Assembly: GCA_963667715.1 (NCBI GenBank)
Contig: OY763926.1
Location: 4,154,001-4,218,000 of the forward strand
DNA: 64,000 bases
Direction of reading: 5' to 3'
Source: JAFGDI01 sp963667715
Lineage (GTDB): Bacteria; Planctomycetota; Phycisphaerae; Sedimentisphaerales; SM23-30
Part shown: positions 43,012 to 52,234 of the stretch, one piece after another
Position numbering within the stretch: the first letter of the stretch is position 1
Layout of the letters: each line of letters begins with the position of its first letter
Position numbers and translations under genes: made by a program
Notes under the pieces: generated by a model
Seen by the model: only the letters and a program-made list of their open reading frames with translations
What the model was told of the DNA's origin: nothing
Databases searched by the model: none

Positions 43012-45009
43012 TTAGGGATTAGATACTAACACATCTTCTTTTACTTCTACATTGTTTACTGCTTTGAGTGGTAGTTTTACGGTAAAGGTTGTGCCTTGGC
43101 CGGGGGTGGATTCAAATTCGATAGAGCCGCCGTGTTTTTCTACTATAATATCGTAAGCAATAGCCAAGCCCTGTCCTGTCCCCTTGCCGACATCCTTTGA
43201 CGTGAAGAACGGATCAAAGACCCGGGCCTTTATACTATCGTCGATACCGCTGCCATTATCGGTAACAGAAACAACTGCAAGATCATCATTTTCAAAAGTG
43301 GAAACCTCGATCATCCCCTCTTCTGAATTTCCCTGCCCGAACCTTTCTTCAACAGCATGAGCGGCATTTATTATCAGATTGAGCATAACCTGACTGATAG
43401 AATTTGGTACCGCCTCGATAACAAGCTGATCCTGTTCAAAATCGGTAGTTACAACGGCAACATATTTCCACTCATTGCGGCTAATAGTTACAGCATTGGT
43501 AATTATCTGATTGAGGTCAACGCGTCCGTAGTTTTCAACCGACGGATGGGAAAAGTCTTTCATGGCACTAATAATACGCGAGACATGAGTTACGCCGGAG
43601 ATCGCATCTTCGATGGCACCGGGCACCATATCATAGCTGCTATTGGCATTATTTATAGAACTTTCAACTTCAGCATTAACCAGACCATAATTTTTAACCA
43701 GCTCGACAAGCGAATCGCAGGTTTCCTTCATACGAGAAAATGCCTTGGAAAGGAAAGTTACATTATCGCCAATATATTGTATTGGTGTATTTATTTCGTG
43801 AGCGATACCGGCGGCAAGCGAACCGATCGACTCCATCTGCTGGGCATGAGCGAGCCTCATTTCTATCTGCTTGCGTTCGGTGATATCAGTCTGAGAGACA
43901 ATAACGCCGATAACGTCGTTGTTTTCATTTTTAACCGGAATAGCGATCATAGAATCGATCCGCCCTTCACGTACAACTTCTGAGGTAGTTTTTTGCCCTG
44001 TCTCGATAGCGTCCAAAGCCACACAGCCGTCACAGATCGAGTTTAGCCCGTACCACTGTCGATAGCAGACAAAGCCGGAGCTGGCGGAGGCGTCACAACC
44101 CTCTGGCGCACGATTACTCCATATTACTTTCATATCACGAGTAAGGAAAGTTACCTGCTCGGCGAGATTGTCGAGAATCTCGCTTTTTTCCTGAGCCTTT
44201 ACCAGCATATCTTCACGATTTTTCTGGTCGGTCACATCCTGAGCAATACCAAGATACTCCACCGGCTGACCCTTCTCGTCAAAGTCAACAGCACTCATAC
44301 AACACTGCACCCAGCACCAGGTATCCGAGGCATTTTTCATTCTCATTTCAAAGCAGTATGAGTCATTATAATTGCCGGAGAGATTGTCCTTTCTCATTTT
44401 GGCAAGAGCCGCCTTATCGTCAGGATGGAAAAGAGATTCATAGCTGGCAAAATCCTGACAGAAGGTATCACGATCATAGCCGAAGACAGAAAACCACTCA
44501 TCACTAAGCTGTAATAAATTGGCCCGGTAGTTAGCTCTGACCACACCTATTTTCGCCATGCGGGAGGCAAGAGTTAGTTCGGCATTTTTCTTTTCCAGCT
44601 CCTTACGCAAAATATATACACGAAGTACATCGGAGATAATGCCAATAACTTCATCTTTGTTCCATGGCTTGGCAATAAACCGATCAAGTCGACCGGCGTT
44701 TACTGTGCGGGCAATAATATCGGCATCATTATAACCGGTCATAAGAGCCATGGTAGTAAGCGGCAGTTTAGTGCATAAGATACTAACCAGCTGATCACCG
44801 TTCATTTCCGGCATACTATAGTCAGTGATCACCATAGCGATATCCTGCTTAATAGCAAGCATATCATCAACAAGCTCGATCGCTTCCTGGGCACTCTGTG
44901 CCATTTCCACACGACATGCATCACCAAAGGCATCTTCCACGATCACACTCAGGCCATTGAGGATCGCCATATCGTCATCTACACATATAATTACCGGTTT
45001 CACAATCAA
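43012..45009 (-). CDS. Hybrid response regulator-PAS-PAS-histidine kinase
   Basis: 665 residues. The N-terminal receiver has D63 in VITDYSMPEMNG. PAS domains lie at about 150-262 and 275-378, and the second contains a Cys motif (CYRQWYGLNSICDGC) like the PAS of the kinase at 47421. The H-box SLAAGIAHEINTPIQYIGDN puts the phospho-His at 404. The ATPase part has the N-box NLIINAAHAVEE, DNGSGI and GTGQGLAI. No membrane segment, so it is cytoplasmic. It is the last gene of a leftward operon of three. Confidence 0.9.
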   Translation of the reverse strand: MIVKPVIICVDDDMAILNGLSVIVEDAFGDACRVEMAQSAQEAIELVDDMLAIKQDIAMVITDYSMPEMNGDQLVSILCTKLPLTTMALMTGYNDADIIARTVNAGRLDRFIAKPWNKDEVIGIISDVLRVYILRKELEKKNAELTLASRMAKIGVVRANYRANLLQLSDEWFSVFGYDRDTFCQDFASYESLFHPDDKAALAKMRKDNLSGNYNDSYCFEMRMKNASDTWCWVQCCMSAVDFDEKGQPVEYLGIAQDVTDQKNREDMLVKAQEKSEILDNLAEQVTFLTRDMKVIWSNRAPEGCDASASSGFVCYRQWYGLNSICDGCVALDAIETGQKTTSEVVREGRIDSMIAIPVKNENNDVIGVIVSQTDITERKQIEMRLAHAQQMESIGSLAAGIAHEINTPIQYIGDNVTFLSKAFSRMKETCDSLVELVKNYGLVNAEVESSINNANSSYDMVPGAIEDAISGVTHVSRIISAMKDFSHPSVENYGRVDLNQIITNAVTISRNEWKYVAVVTTDFEQDQLVIEAVPNSISQVMLNLIINAAHAVEERFGQGNSEEGMIEVSTFENDDLAVVSVTDNGSGIDDSIKARVFDPFFTSKDVGKGTGQGLAIAYDIIVEKHGGSIEFESTPGQGTTFTVKLPLKAVNNVEVKEDVLVSNP

Positions 45010-45025
45010 TCACCTATAATATTGA

Positions 45026-46156
45026 TTAATCAGCCGACTCTTTGGCCAGCTTCATAGAACATCTTACCTTAATCGGCTCCTTGACAGTACTGGAGAACTT
45101 TCTCAGCCGTTCAAGCGACATGGAATTGAGCTCCAGCCCGCCGGCCATTAATAACAGACCACTCACATTATACACCGGCTCTTCCAGAATCATAAACGGC
45201 TCAAGTTCTTTGAGTCTGAGACTGGTAACGAAAGTATCGTCCGGCGTGATCTTATAGTCGACAAAGACCATAAGCATTTTTTTGTTATATATACCTTTAT
45301 TTTCACAGAGTACATTATACATTCTCTGGTTCAGATCATCTTTGAAATAGTTTGCGTGCATAAAAGCCGCTACCTTTAGCATCTGGGCACCGCCGGAAAC
45401 AATTGGGCTCTCATTGGCAGAGAACTTATTATAATCACGATTCTGCAAGCCAACAATACGAGCGACATCGTTAAGCATAGGGATATTATCAAGCAAACGC
45501 TGGCCCAGCTCAGTGTGCATACGATACATATTTTTACTATACTCATCCACTTCCTGCTGACTTATCGAATTTATGATGACATCATGCTCTACTGCTATAC
45601 AGCCAATATGAGAGAGTAAGGCGGCGGAATGATATTCCTGTCGATCTTCCATTTCGAGCTTTTCAATAATGATCGAGACGAACCTGTCAAGCTGAACACC
45701 GACATTATATGCGACCGGATTAACCAGAGATAAAACCCCGTGTAGAGTCTGGACGATCTCGTAAGGGGAGGAATCAATAACCCGCTGATGTTTTTTATTT
45801 TTAATCCCTGCAACCAGCTGTTTGAATATATAGTTAGTCACTTCACGAACAGTAACCGGCAGCTGAAAGATCTGAAAATCAAGCTGTCTGAACTGATTAA
45901 CATTTAGCTTTTGTATCTCATCGGCAACAATGATAAATCGACAGTTGGCAAAGAACTTAACAGCCCGGGAAAGAAAAGAGCTATCGCCGTCAATCACACT
46001 ATAGTCGGCGACGATCATATCAATTTCATCTTCTTCAATAGATTCAGTTTCAAGCGAGTTTACCACATATACTTTACAATGATCGCGCAGTACAACAGAA
46101 CAATCTCTGAGAAACTTACTGCTGCCATAAAGAAAAAGTACCGTGGAATTAGTCAC
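45026..46156 (-). CDS. HD-domain response-regulator-like protein
   Basis: 376 residues from GTG 46156, whose GTGACTAA overlaps the upstream stop, with GGGAG 9 bp before; the longer frame is a shadow of the upstream gene. Residues 1-120 look like a degenerate receiver (VLFLYGSSKFLRDC...DMIVADYSVIDG). The middle has an HD-like helical domain (SAALLSHIGCIAVEHDV..., MHTELGQRLLDNIPMLNDVARIVGLQN), similar to RpfG-type HD regulators but with a partly altered metal site. Probably a signalling output or scaffold. Confidence 0.7.
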   Translation of the reverse strand: MTNSTVLFLYGSSKFLRDCSVVLRDHCKVYVVNSLETESIEEDEIDMIVADYSVIDGDSSFLSRAVKFFANCRFIIVADEIQKLNVNQFRQLDFQIFQLPVTVREVTNYIFKQLVAGIKNKKHQRVIDSSPYEIVQTLHGVLSLVNPVAYNVGVQLDRFVSIIIEKLEMEDRQEYHSAALLSHIGCIAVEHDVIINSISQQEVDEYSKNMYRMHTELGQRLLDNIPMLNDVARIVGLQNRDYNKFSANESPIVSGGAQMLKVAAFMHANYFKDDLNQRMYNVLCENKGIYNKKMLMVFVDYKITPDDTFVTSLRLKELEPFMILEEPVYNVSGLLLMAGGLELNSMSLERLRKFSSTVKEPIKVRCSMKLAKESAD

Positions 46157-46751
46157 TTGCGAGCACTCCCTTTTTGGCTTTGAGGAAGGTAAAGAGCAAT
46201 TCACTTTTAGTAATATCTTCCTCAAGCTGGTCCAGAAAAGCTTCAACATCAGCAAAGGCCTGATCGTCAACCGGTGGAATTTTATTTTTGGCCGGATCAA
46301 CGGTGCCGTCTTCTACATATTGATGCAGAGCATCTGTCTGTTTAATACAGACATGTCTGAGTTTTGCAAGTTTTTCCAATACACGTTTATGTATTATTCC
46401 CTGTCGAATAGTAGTGACAACATCGACGCCATTACAAGGCTTACAGAGAAACCGGTAGACATCGCCTTCTCTGATGGCTTTACGTGCAGTAGCGGAGTCG
46501 GGATTGCCGGTGAGCATAACTCGAAGAATACGGGGATACTCACTGCGGAGCTTTACCAGGAACTCATTACCGGTCATAAGCGGCATTTTCTCATCAGTAA
46601 TAATAATATCCACAGGACACTTGCTGATAATATCTATAGCCTTAAGTGCGGAGTTTGCAACCAGAGTATTGTAGTTATACTGATGCAAAAGTCTTTCTAG
46701 CGAGCCGGTTACCATTGGCTCATCGTCAACTAGTAAGATCGTAGCTTCCAT
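46149..46751 (-). CDS. Response regulator with C-terminal helical extension
   Basis: 200 residues. The receiver domain has VDDEP, the phospho-acceptor Asp in DIIITDEKMPLMTG, MLTGN and the Lys in FLCKPC. The remaining 75 residues are helical without a DNA-binding motif. First gene of the leftward operon with an HD regulator and a hybrid kinase, so the three probably form one relay. Confidence 0.9.
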   Translation of the reverse strand: MEATILLVDDEPMVTGSLERLLHQYNYNTLVANSALKAIDIISKCPVDIIITDEKMPLMTGNEFLVKLRSEYPRILRVMLTGNPDSATARKAIREGDVYRFLCKPCNGVDVVTTIRQGIIHKRVLEKLAKLRHVCIKQTDALHQYVEDGTVDPAKNKIPPVDDQAFADVEAFLDQLEEDITKSELLFTFLKAKKGVLASD

Positions 46752-46828
46752 TGATACTCCTGGTTTTAGTAATCTAAGTTAACGGTACCCCAAAGCGTGC
46801 CATTTAGTTTCATCATCCCTGAAAATGG

Positions 46829-46865
46829 TTCGCAAATAATAATTACTGTCAATAATATTTGCGAA
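46829..46865. promoter_or_regulatory. 10-bp inverted repeat upstream of the leftward signalling operon
   Basis: TTCGCAAATA and TATTTGCGAA pair perfectly around 17 bases, 78 bp before the first start codon. Candidate operator. The rest of the 670-bp divergent gap (46752-47420) is AT-rich without a gene I can support. Confidence 0.45.
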
Positions 46866-47420
46866 TACACAGCTGATTCCTGCTGGAAATATCGTAAAAA
46901 ATGCGGTCGTTAATTACCTGCAAATTAGAGCACAAACAACCCTACCTTAACGTAAACACTTACCATAAAGTAATTAACATGCAGTATAGCTATTTTTTTT
47001 ATTTCAAATACAAAAAACTAACCAGTCAAAACACATAATTATAAGACCTTTTCTGTATTGTTAATCATGGCATCTGACACTACAGTACATGGCAATTCCA
47101 GCGAAACAGCAATACCACATATCGGACCAGGGATAATAACTAGTGTGAATCTACAATAATACATACATATTTGATTGATCACGTAAGATACGATAATGAT
47201 AGCAGTTACAATATATAAAAAAAATAGTAAGCAACTAAAATATAGCTGAAATAGAACAATACTACCTGTATAATCTATTTAAATAAGTTCTAATGACAAA
47301 TAAACCGATAATTTTATTGAAGCAAAACACAAAAACAGTTAAATTTGGCTTTAGCGTCTTTTGCGACAGTGATTTTTAACCATTAATACCTTGGTCATTT
47401 ATTATTATGGGACAATACAA

Positions 47421-50192
47421 TTGGGTAAGCAAAGGGTACAAAACAGAATAATCATCCTGCTATCAGCGGCAGTGATAACATTATCTATTAGCCCACTCTC
47501 GAGCATTGGCCAGGATACTACACCGCCAGAAACAGTAACAGTAGTAATCCCAGGCAACTACCCACCACTCTTTCAACTTGACAGCAAAGACCGCCCCAGC
47601 GGTTTGGAATGGGAAATATTAGAATCTATAAAAGAGGCTGCCGGCATAGAGACAAAATATGTTGGCGCTGAGAGCTGGAGTGCTGCAGTTGAAATGATCA
47701 GCAGCAATAAGGCTGATATCCTGCCAGGTGTGGCTTATGATCCTACATTATTACCCGATGATTTTACTATCATACACCATATAACACCCATAACGGTATA
47801 TTGCTTTTCAAATGCCGGGCAGGGTGTATACGATCCCACCGAGCTTAAAGACCGCAATATCAGGGTCGGGATAATTAATAATACTATACCGTCTAACAAG
47901 CTGGCAAACCTGCAAATAGCCAATATAGTAGAAAGTTACGATCAGTTAGACATTGGCATAAACTGCCTGCTCAGCGGGGAGATTGATATTTTACTGGCAG
48001 CTAAGATCCAGTTAAACTGGCGTTTGAACGATCTGGGACTAAGCCATAGAATAGTAAGCAGCCAGCAACCTCTAATTACGATCGAAAGAGGGTATCTGTT
48101 AAATAAGACTAATCAGGAACTGGCTGAAAAGCTTGAGAGAGCGATCGAAGAGCTAACCCAAAGCGGGCAATATCTAACAATATTGGATAAATGGCAGTCG
48201 AACAATAAATTCGAATACAATACCAGCCACTATACGATATTCACTCAGTCGATAATAATTGCACTGGGGCTCTTAACGATCTACCTGCTTAGACAGAAGG
48301 TAAGAAAAAAGGCAGAAATGCTAAAGGAAAGAGAAGAATATCTCAGGAATATTCTGGAGAGTACCGAATGTATTTTCCTGACAGTAACTGAAGATTTTAC
48401 AATAAAGTATGTGAACAATTATGCGATAAAATTCTTTGGCTATAGTCGTGAAGAAATGGTCGGCCAGAACTCACTTTCACTACTGGTGCCAGATATAGAT
48501 TCAGAAGGTAACAATGCCAGGGACACAATTAAGAAGCTGCACAACAACAGTGCCAGCAAAGACCAGGCAATGGTAAATGAGAACATTACACGAGATGGTC
48601 GCAGGATCTGGATCGCATGGAGCAGTAGGCAGGTAAAAAATGAGAAGACCGGTGAAATAGAGATATTCTCTTTTGGTATAGATATAACACAGCAAAAAGT
48701 AATTGAACAAGAGCTTAAAAGCCTACAGCTGGAAAAGGAAGCTATCCTGAACAATATGGCCGGTGGTGTGCTGTTCCTTGACACCGAGCTTAACATAAAA
48801 AGTGTAAATAAAGAGATCGAGCATATTACCGGAGAACTGGCCCAGGATATGATCGGGAAAAAGTGCTACGAGGTAGTCTGCCATCAGGAAAAAGTATGTA
48901 ATAGCTGCCCTGCCAATATGGCGATGGAAACCGGTCAGCGATCCAGTAATGAGACTTATGCTACGATTAATAATCATAACTTTGATATTATATCGTCACC
49001 ACTATATAACAATAACAACAAGCTTACCGGAACAATATCTATCTTCACCGACGTTACCCGCAGGAAACAGCTTCATGACAATCTGAAGTCTGCCCATAAG
49101 GCGATGGAATATTACACCCGAATACTTGAGGACAGAGTACGGGCCGGCGAGCTGAAACTGGAAGAAAAAGAAGGCGACCTGAAAGCAGCGCAAGGTCAAC
49201 TGCTGCAGGCGGAAAAGATGGCATCGCTAGGCAGGCTTATAGCAGGTATCGGCCATGAGATCAACACTCCGCTGGGTGCGATACGGTCATCAGGCGAGAT
49301 CATTACCCATGCGATCGATCATTTCCAGGACAATACAGAGGAATTTGCTCAATGGTTAACCAGTGATGACAATGAGTTATTTTACCAGCTATTTAAAACA
49401 GCGATAGATACCAATATGATGGAGATCTCAACCAAGGATCTAAGAGAAAGGCGTAACTATATCAGCAACTATCTGAACACACTTAATATCGATAATAATG
49501 CCCTAACACAGAAACTTATCGATATTGGTGTTTTTCAGGATATAGAAAACTACAAAGACTTCCTTCACGATGTTAATATTAATAACAAAATAGAGATTAT
49601 TCAGGATCTTTCACATATAAGAAATAGTGCCCAGATAATCGAGTGGGCGGTCGATAAAACGTACAATATAATATTTGCTTTGAAGAACTTTATCCATACT
49701 AGTACAAATACCGGCAAGATAAAGACAAATATTAAAGAAAATATTAACATGATACTGGTAATCTACGGTAATCAGATAAAGCATGGAGTTGAGGTTGAGC
49801 TTGAATTAGATGAACTACCTGATATAATGAGTTTTCCTGACGAACTTAATCAAGTATGGAGTAATTTAATATCAAATGCCCTGCAGGCGATAGAATATCA
49901 TGGTAAACTGACGATTTCCGGCGAGGTGGATAATAATTTTGTAAAAATAACAGTTAATGATACTGGTTGCGGCATAGCAAAAGAGATACAAAGTATGATC
50001 TTTGAGCCAATGTTCACAACCAAGGCCGCAGGTCAGGGTACGGGAATTGGGCTAGATATTGTAAATACAATAGTTAAAAAGCATAATGGTACAATAAAAG
50101 TTGAAAGTAAAGTTGGCGAAGGCTCCAGCTTTATCATCTTTTTGCCGATAGATAATACTGATAAGAACAATAATGGAGATCGAAATGGCTAA
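47421..50192 (+). CDS. Periplasmic-binding, PAS-PAS sensor histidine kinase
   Basis: 923 residues from TTG 47421, preferred because it yields a good signal peptide (GKQRVQNR then IIILLSAAVITLSI); TTG 47391 is the alternative. Residues 45-260 are a family 3 solute-binding domain (VTVVIPGNYPPLFQLD), followed by one transmembrane helix near 275-290. The first PAS is at about 310-430. A second PAS has a Cys cluster (KKCYEVVCHQEKVCNSCP). A coiled coil precedes the H-box (AGIGHEINTPLGAI, His about 612). The ATPase part ends GQGTGIGLDIV. It probably senses a small periplasmic ligand. Confidence 0.85.
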   Translation: MGKQRVQNRIIILLSAAVITLSISPLSSIGQDTTPPETVTVVIPGNYPPLFQLDSKDRPSGLEWEILESIKEAAGIETKYVGAESWSAAVEMISSNKADILPGVAYDPTLLPDDFTIIHHITPITVYCFSNAGQGVYDPTELKDRNIRVGIINNTIPSNKLANLQIANIVESYDQLDIGINCLLSGEIDILLAAKIQLNWRLNDLGLSHRIVSSQQPLITIERGYLLNKTNQELAEKLERAIEELTQSGQYLTILDKWQSNNKFEYNTSHYTIFTQSIIIALGLLTIYLLRQKVRKKAEMLKEREEYLRNILESTECIFLTVTEDFTIKYVNNYAIKFFGYSREEMVGQNSLSLLVPDIDSEGNNARDTIKKLHNNSASKDQAMVNENITRDGRRIWIAWSSRQVKNEKTGEIEIFSFGIDITQQKVIEQELKSLQLEKEAILNNMAGGVLFLDTELNIKSVNKEIEHITGELAQDMIGKKCYEVVCHQEKVCNSCPANMAMETGQRSSNETYATINNHNFDIISSPLYNNNNKLTGTISIFTDVTRRKQLHDNLKSAHKAMEYYTRILEDRVRAGELKLEEKEGDLKAAQGQLLQAEKMASLGRLIAGIGHEINTPLGAIRSSGEIITHAIDHFQDNTEEFAQWLTSDDNELFYQLFKTAIDTNMMEISTKDLRERRNYISNYLNTLNIDNNALTQKLIDIGVFQDIENYKDFLHDVNINNKIEIIQDLSHIRNSAQIIEWAVDKTYNIIFALKNFIHTSTNTGKIKTNIKENINMILVIYGNQIKHGVEVELELDELPDIMSFPDELNQVWSNLISNALQAIEYHGKLTISGEVDNNFVKITVNDTGCGIAKEIQSMIFEPMFTTKAAGQGTGIGLDIVNTIVKKHNGTIKVESKVGEGSSFIIFLPIDNTDKNNNGDRNG

Positions 50193-50607
50193 GGAAAAAA
50201 AGACAGCAATACTGTGTGTTGACGACGAACGTATGATCTTGCAATCTCTTGAACTTCAGTTATCTGAACATTTTCGCCATAAGCATATGTTGGAATTTGC
50301 TGAGAGTGCTGAGGAAGGTCTGGAAATTCTTGATAGTTTGTATGACTGCGAAGTAAAAGTACTGGCGATCGTTTCAGACTGGCTTATGCCGGGGATGAAA
50401 GGTGATGAGTTCCTTATTACCGCTCATAAGCGATTCCCGTATATTATTAAGATCATGCTAACCGGTTTTGCTGACGAAAAAGCCTTGGATAAGGTACGCA
50501 AAGAAGCTGACCTTTATACCTGTATCAGGAAGCCATGGACCTCGGAAGAACTTATCCGGGTACTGGACACAGCATTGAACGCATTCGATATTCCAGAGTC
50601 ATTATAG
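50185..50607 (+). CDS. Single-domain response regulator, partner of the upstream kinase
   Basis: 140 residues from ATG 50185 with GGAG just upstream; overlaps the kinase stop by 8 bp. Receiver motifs VDDERM, IVSDWLMPGMKG (phospho-Asp) and CIRKPW are present, with no output domain. The tight overlap indicates a kinase-regulator pair; the output must act through protein contact or another relay protein. Confidence 0.9.
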   Translation: MAKEKKTAILCVDDERMILQSLELQLSEHFRHKHMLEFAESAEEGLEILDSLYDCEVKVLAIVSDWLMPGMKGDEFLITAHKRFPYIIKIMLTGFADEKALDKVRKEADLYTCIRKPWTSEELIRVLDTALNAFDIPESL

Positions 50608-50629
50608 TTCTTCAACAATATATATAAAA

Positions 50630-50680
50630 CAAGCCCGCTGACCAGCTTTAACAGCATAGGTCAACGGGCTTTTTGTATTT
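50630..50680. terminator. Bidirectional terminator between the response regulator and nqrF
   Basis: AAGCCCGcTGACC pairs with GGTCAaCGGGCTT; U-runs are possible on both strands. Serves both convergent operons. Confidence 0.75.
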
Positions 50681-50697
50681 GATGTTTATATTTTATA

Positions 50698-51795
50698 TCA
50701 GCCACCGAAATCGTCGAAGAATATATCATCATCGGCGAGGCCCTTGGTCTTTAGGGTCTTGGTGACAGCGTCGATCATGAGCGGCGGACCGCAGAGGAAC
50801 GCGGTAGAGTTATCACCATCAGTCATGCATTTATCAACGGCAATATGGATAAATCCGGTTTCGCCGTCCCACTTTTCTTCCGGGCCAAGCGGCGATGAAA
50901 GAGCATAGACATAATCGAAAGCAGGATGGACCGCTTTGAACTCTTTGAACATATCGAGATAGATCGTATCATAGGTATTACGGCAGCCAAAATAAAGCGT
51001 ACACTTTCTATCCGGCCATTTCTCGTATATAGTATAGATAATATTCTTCATAGGAGCCATACCGGCACCACCGCCAACACAAACCATAGCGACATCTGGG
51101 TCCTCATTGAGTACGAACTCACCGTAAGGGCCGGTGAGGGTTACAGTATCACCGACGTTTAGATTGTGGAGATAGGTTGAGCCTATGCCGTCGGGTACGA
51201 GACGGACGATGATTTCGACGATATTTGGCTCAGACGGCGGAGATGCGATAGAATAGGCACGATATACCGGGCCGTCATCACTTGGGCACTCCATCTGAAT
51301 ATACTGGCCTGCCCGCTGGTTAAGGATCTCCGGCTCGATGAGTTTGAAGCGGATCTCTTTCATATCCTGGGTAAGTGAGATCGTACTGATAACTTCAGCG
51401 GTAAACTCCTGAACGGACAGGTATTCTTCCGGCATTGTGACGACTACATCTTCACGCACCTTTACCTGACAGGCGAGTCGGACATCGGTCTTTAGCTCTT
51501 TGCGGCTGAGATACGGCAGTTCGGTCGGCAGAACCGGGCCGCCGCCAGATTTGACAGTGACCTTACAGAACCCGCAGGAACCTTTACCGCCGCAAGCGGA
51601 AGGGATAAATACCTTATTGGAGTAGAAAGCAGAGAGCAGCGACTGACCGCCCTGCACCTCAAGCTCTTTACCACCGCTATTGATATCGATCTTACACTCG
51701 CCGTAATTGACCAGCACCCTCTCAGCAAAGATGAGAATAATACTAAGGCCGACAATAACGGCAACGAATATTAAAATTGAATAAATAAACAGCAT
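50698..51795 (-). CDS. nqrF: Na+-translocating NADH:quinone reductase subunit F
   Basis: 365 residues. N-terminal membrane helix (residues 3-24), a 2Fe-2S domain with C68, C74, C77 and C109, an FAD-binding RAYSIASPP (179-187) and an NADH-binding VGGGAGMAP (240-248) with CGPPLM near the end. NqrF takes hydride from NADH and passes electrons into the complex. It is the last gene of the operon, separated from nqrE by an inserted four-helix-bundle gene. Somewhat shorter than the Vibrio protein (407 residues). Confidence 0.95.
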   Translation of the reverse strand: MLFIYSILIFVAVIVGLSIILIFAERVLVNYGECKIDINSGGKELEVQGGQSLLSAFYSNKVFIPSACGGKGSCGFCKVTVKSGGGPVLPTELPYLSRKELKTDVRLACQVKVREDVVVTMPEEYLSVQEFTAEVISTISLTQDMKEIRFKLIEPEILNQRAGQYIQMECPSDDGPVYRAYSIASPPSEPNIVEIIVRLVPDGIGSTYLHNLNVGDTVTLTGPYGEFVLNEDPDVAMVCVGGGAGMAPMKNIIYTIYEKWPDRKCTLYFGCRNTYDTIYLDMFKEFKAVHPAFDYVYALSSPLGPEEKWDGETGFIHIAVDKCMTDGDNSTAFLCGPPLMIDAVTKTLKTKGLADDDIFFDDFGG

Positions 51796-51799
51796 AATA

Positions 51800-51834
51800 T
51801 TAGAATTTAGAATTTAGCAGTTAGGAATTAGGCT
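51800..51834 (-). repeat. Heptamer array on the left edge of the S23 gene
   Basis: TTAGAAT, TTAGAAT, TTAGCAG, TTAGGAA, TTAGGCT, five 7-bp units. The stop codon of the S23 gene lies in the last unit. An inverted counterpart closes the other side at 52200. Confidence 0.75.
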
Positions 51835-52190
51835 TTACTCCGCTTTACAATCAGCGTATTTAGCATTTTCCCAACTTCGTCAATATCATTATTTATTACA
51901 CAAAACGTATCATCATTCACAAAACCAATTCTTTTGGCAATTTCAACTTGCGTTTGCAATTCATAAGAAGAACCCAGAGCTATCTTCAGAAACCTGGTAA
52001 AATCTTTTGAGTCTTTTCTTCCATAGCCTTCGGCAATATTGCTCGATATCGAATATCCAGCCCTCCTCATCTGACTGACCAAACCAAACTTTTCATTATC
52101 AGGAAAAGCACTAGTCAGCTTATATACTCTAACAGCCAAATCTATTCCTTTTTGCCACACCAGCAGTTCACGGTAAGATTTTAGCCCCAT
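51828..52190 (-). CDS. Four-helix-bundle protein (S23 family) inserted in the nqr operon
   Basis: 120 residues, GGGG before ATG. LKSYRELLVWQKGIDLAVRVYKLTSAFPDNEKFGLVSQMRRAGYSISSNIAEGYGR is the classic start of the S23/four-helix-bundle family, also found inside 23S rRNA intervening sequences and beside Avd-type proteins. The biochemical role is unclear. It is unrelated to NQR, and heptamer arrays of opposite orientation bracket it exactly, which suggests it came in as a cassette. Confidence 0.9.
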   Translation of the reverse strand: MGLKSYRELLVWQKGIDLAVRVYKLTSAFPDNEKFGLVSQMRRAGYSISSNIAEGYGRKDSKDFTRFLKIALGSSYELQTQVEIAKRIGFVNDDTFCVINNDIDEVGKMLNTLIVKRSKA

Positions 52191-52199
52191 ATTATTCCC

Positions 52200-52234
52200 C
52201 TAATTTCTAATTCCTGATTTCTAACTACTAATTT
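52200..52234 (+). repeat. Heptamer array on the right edge of the S23 gene
   Basis: CTAATTT, CTAATTC, CTGATTT, CTAACTA, CTAATTT, five 7-bp units in inverted orientation to 51800-51834. The nqrE stop codon (TAG) is inside the last unit, so the array begins exactly at the end of nqrE. Confidence 0.75.

Noticed and set aside
43357..43983. 208-residue plus-strand frame opposite the hybrid kinase
   Set aside because: Lies wholly within the kinase-coding region, no ribosome site and no recognisable domain.
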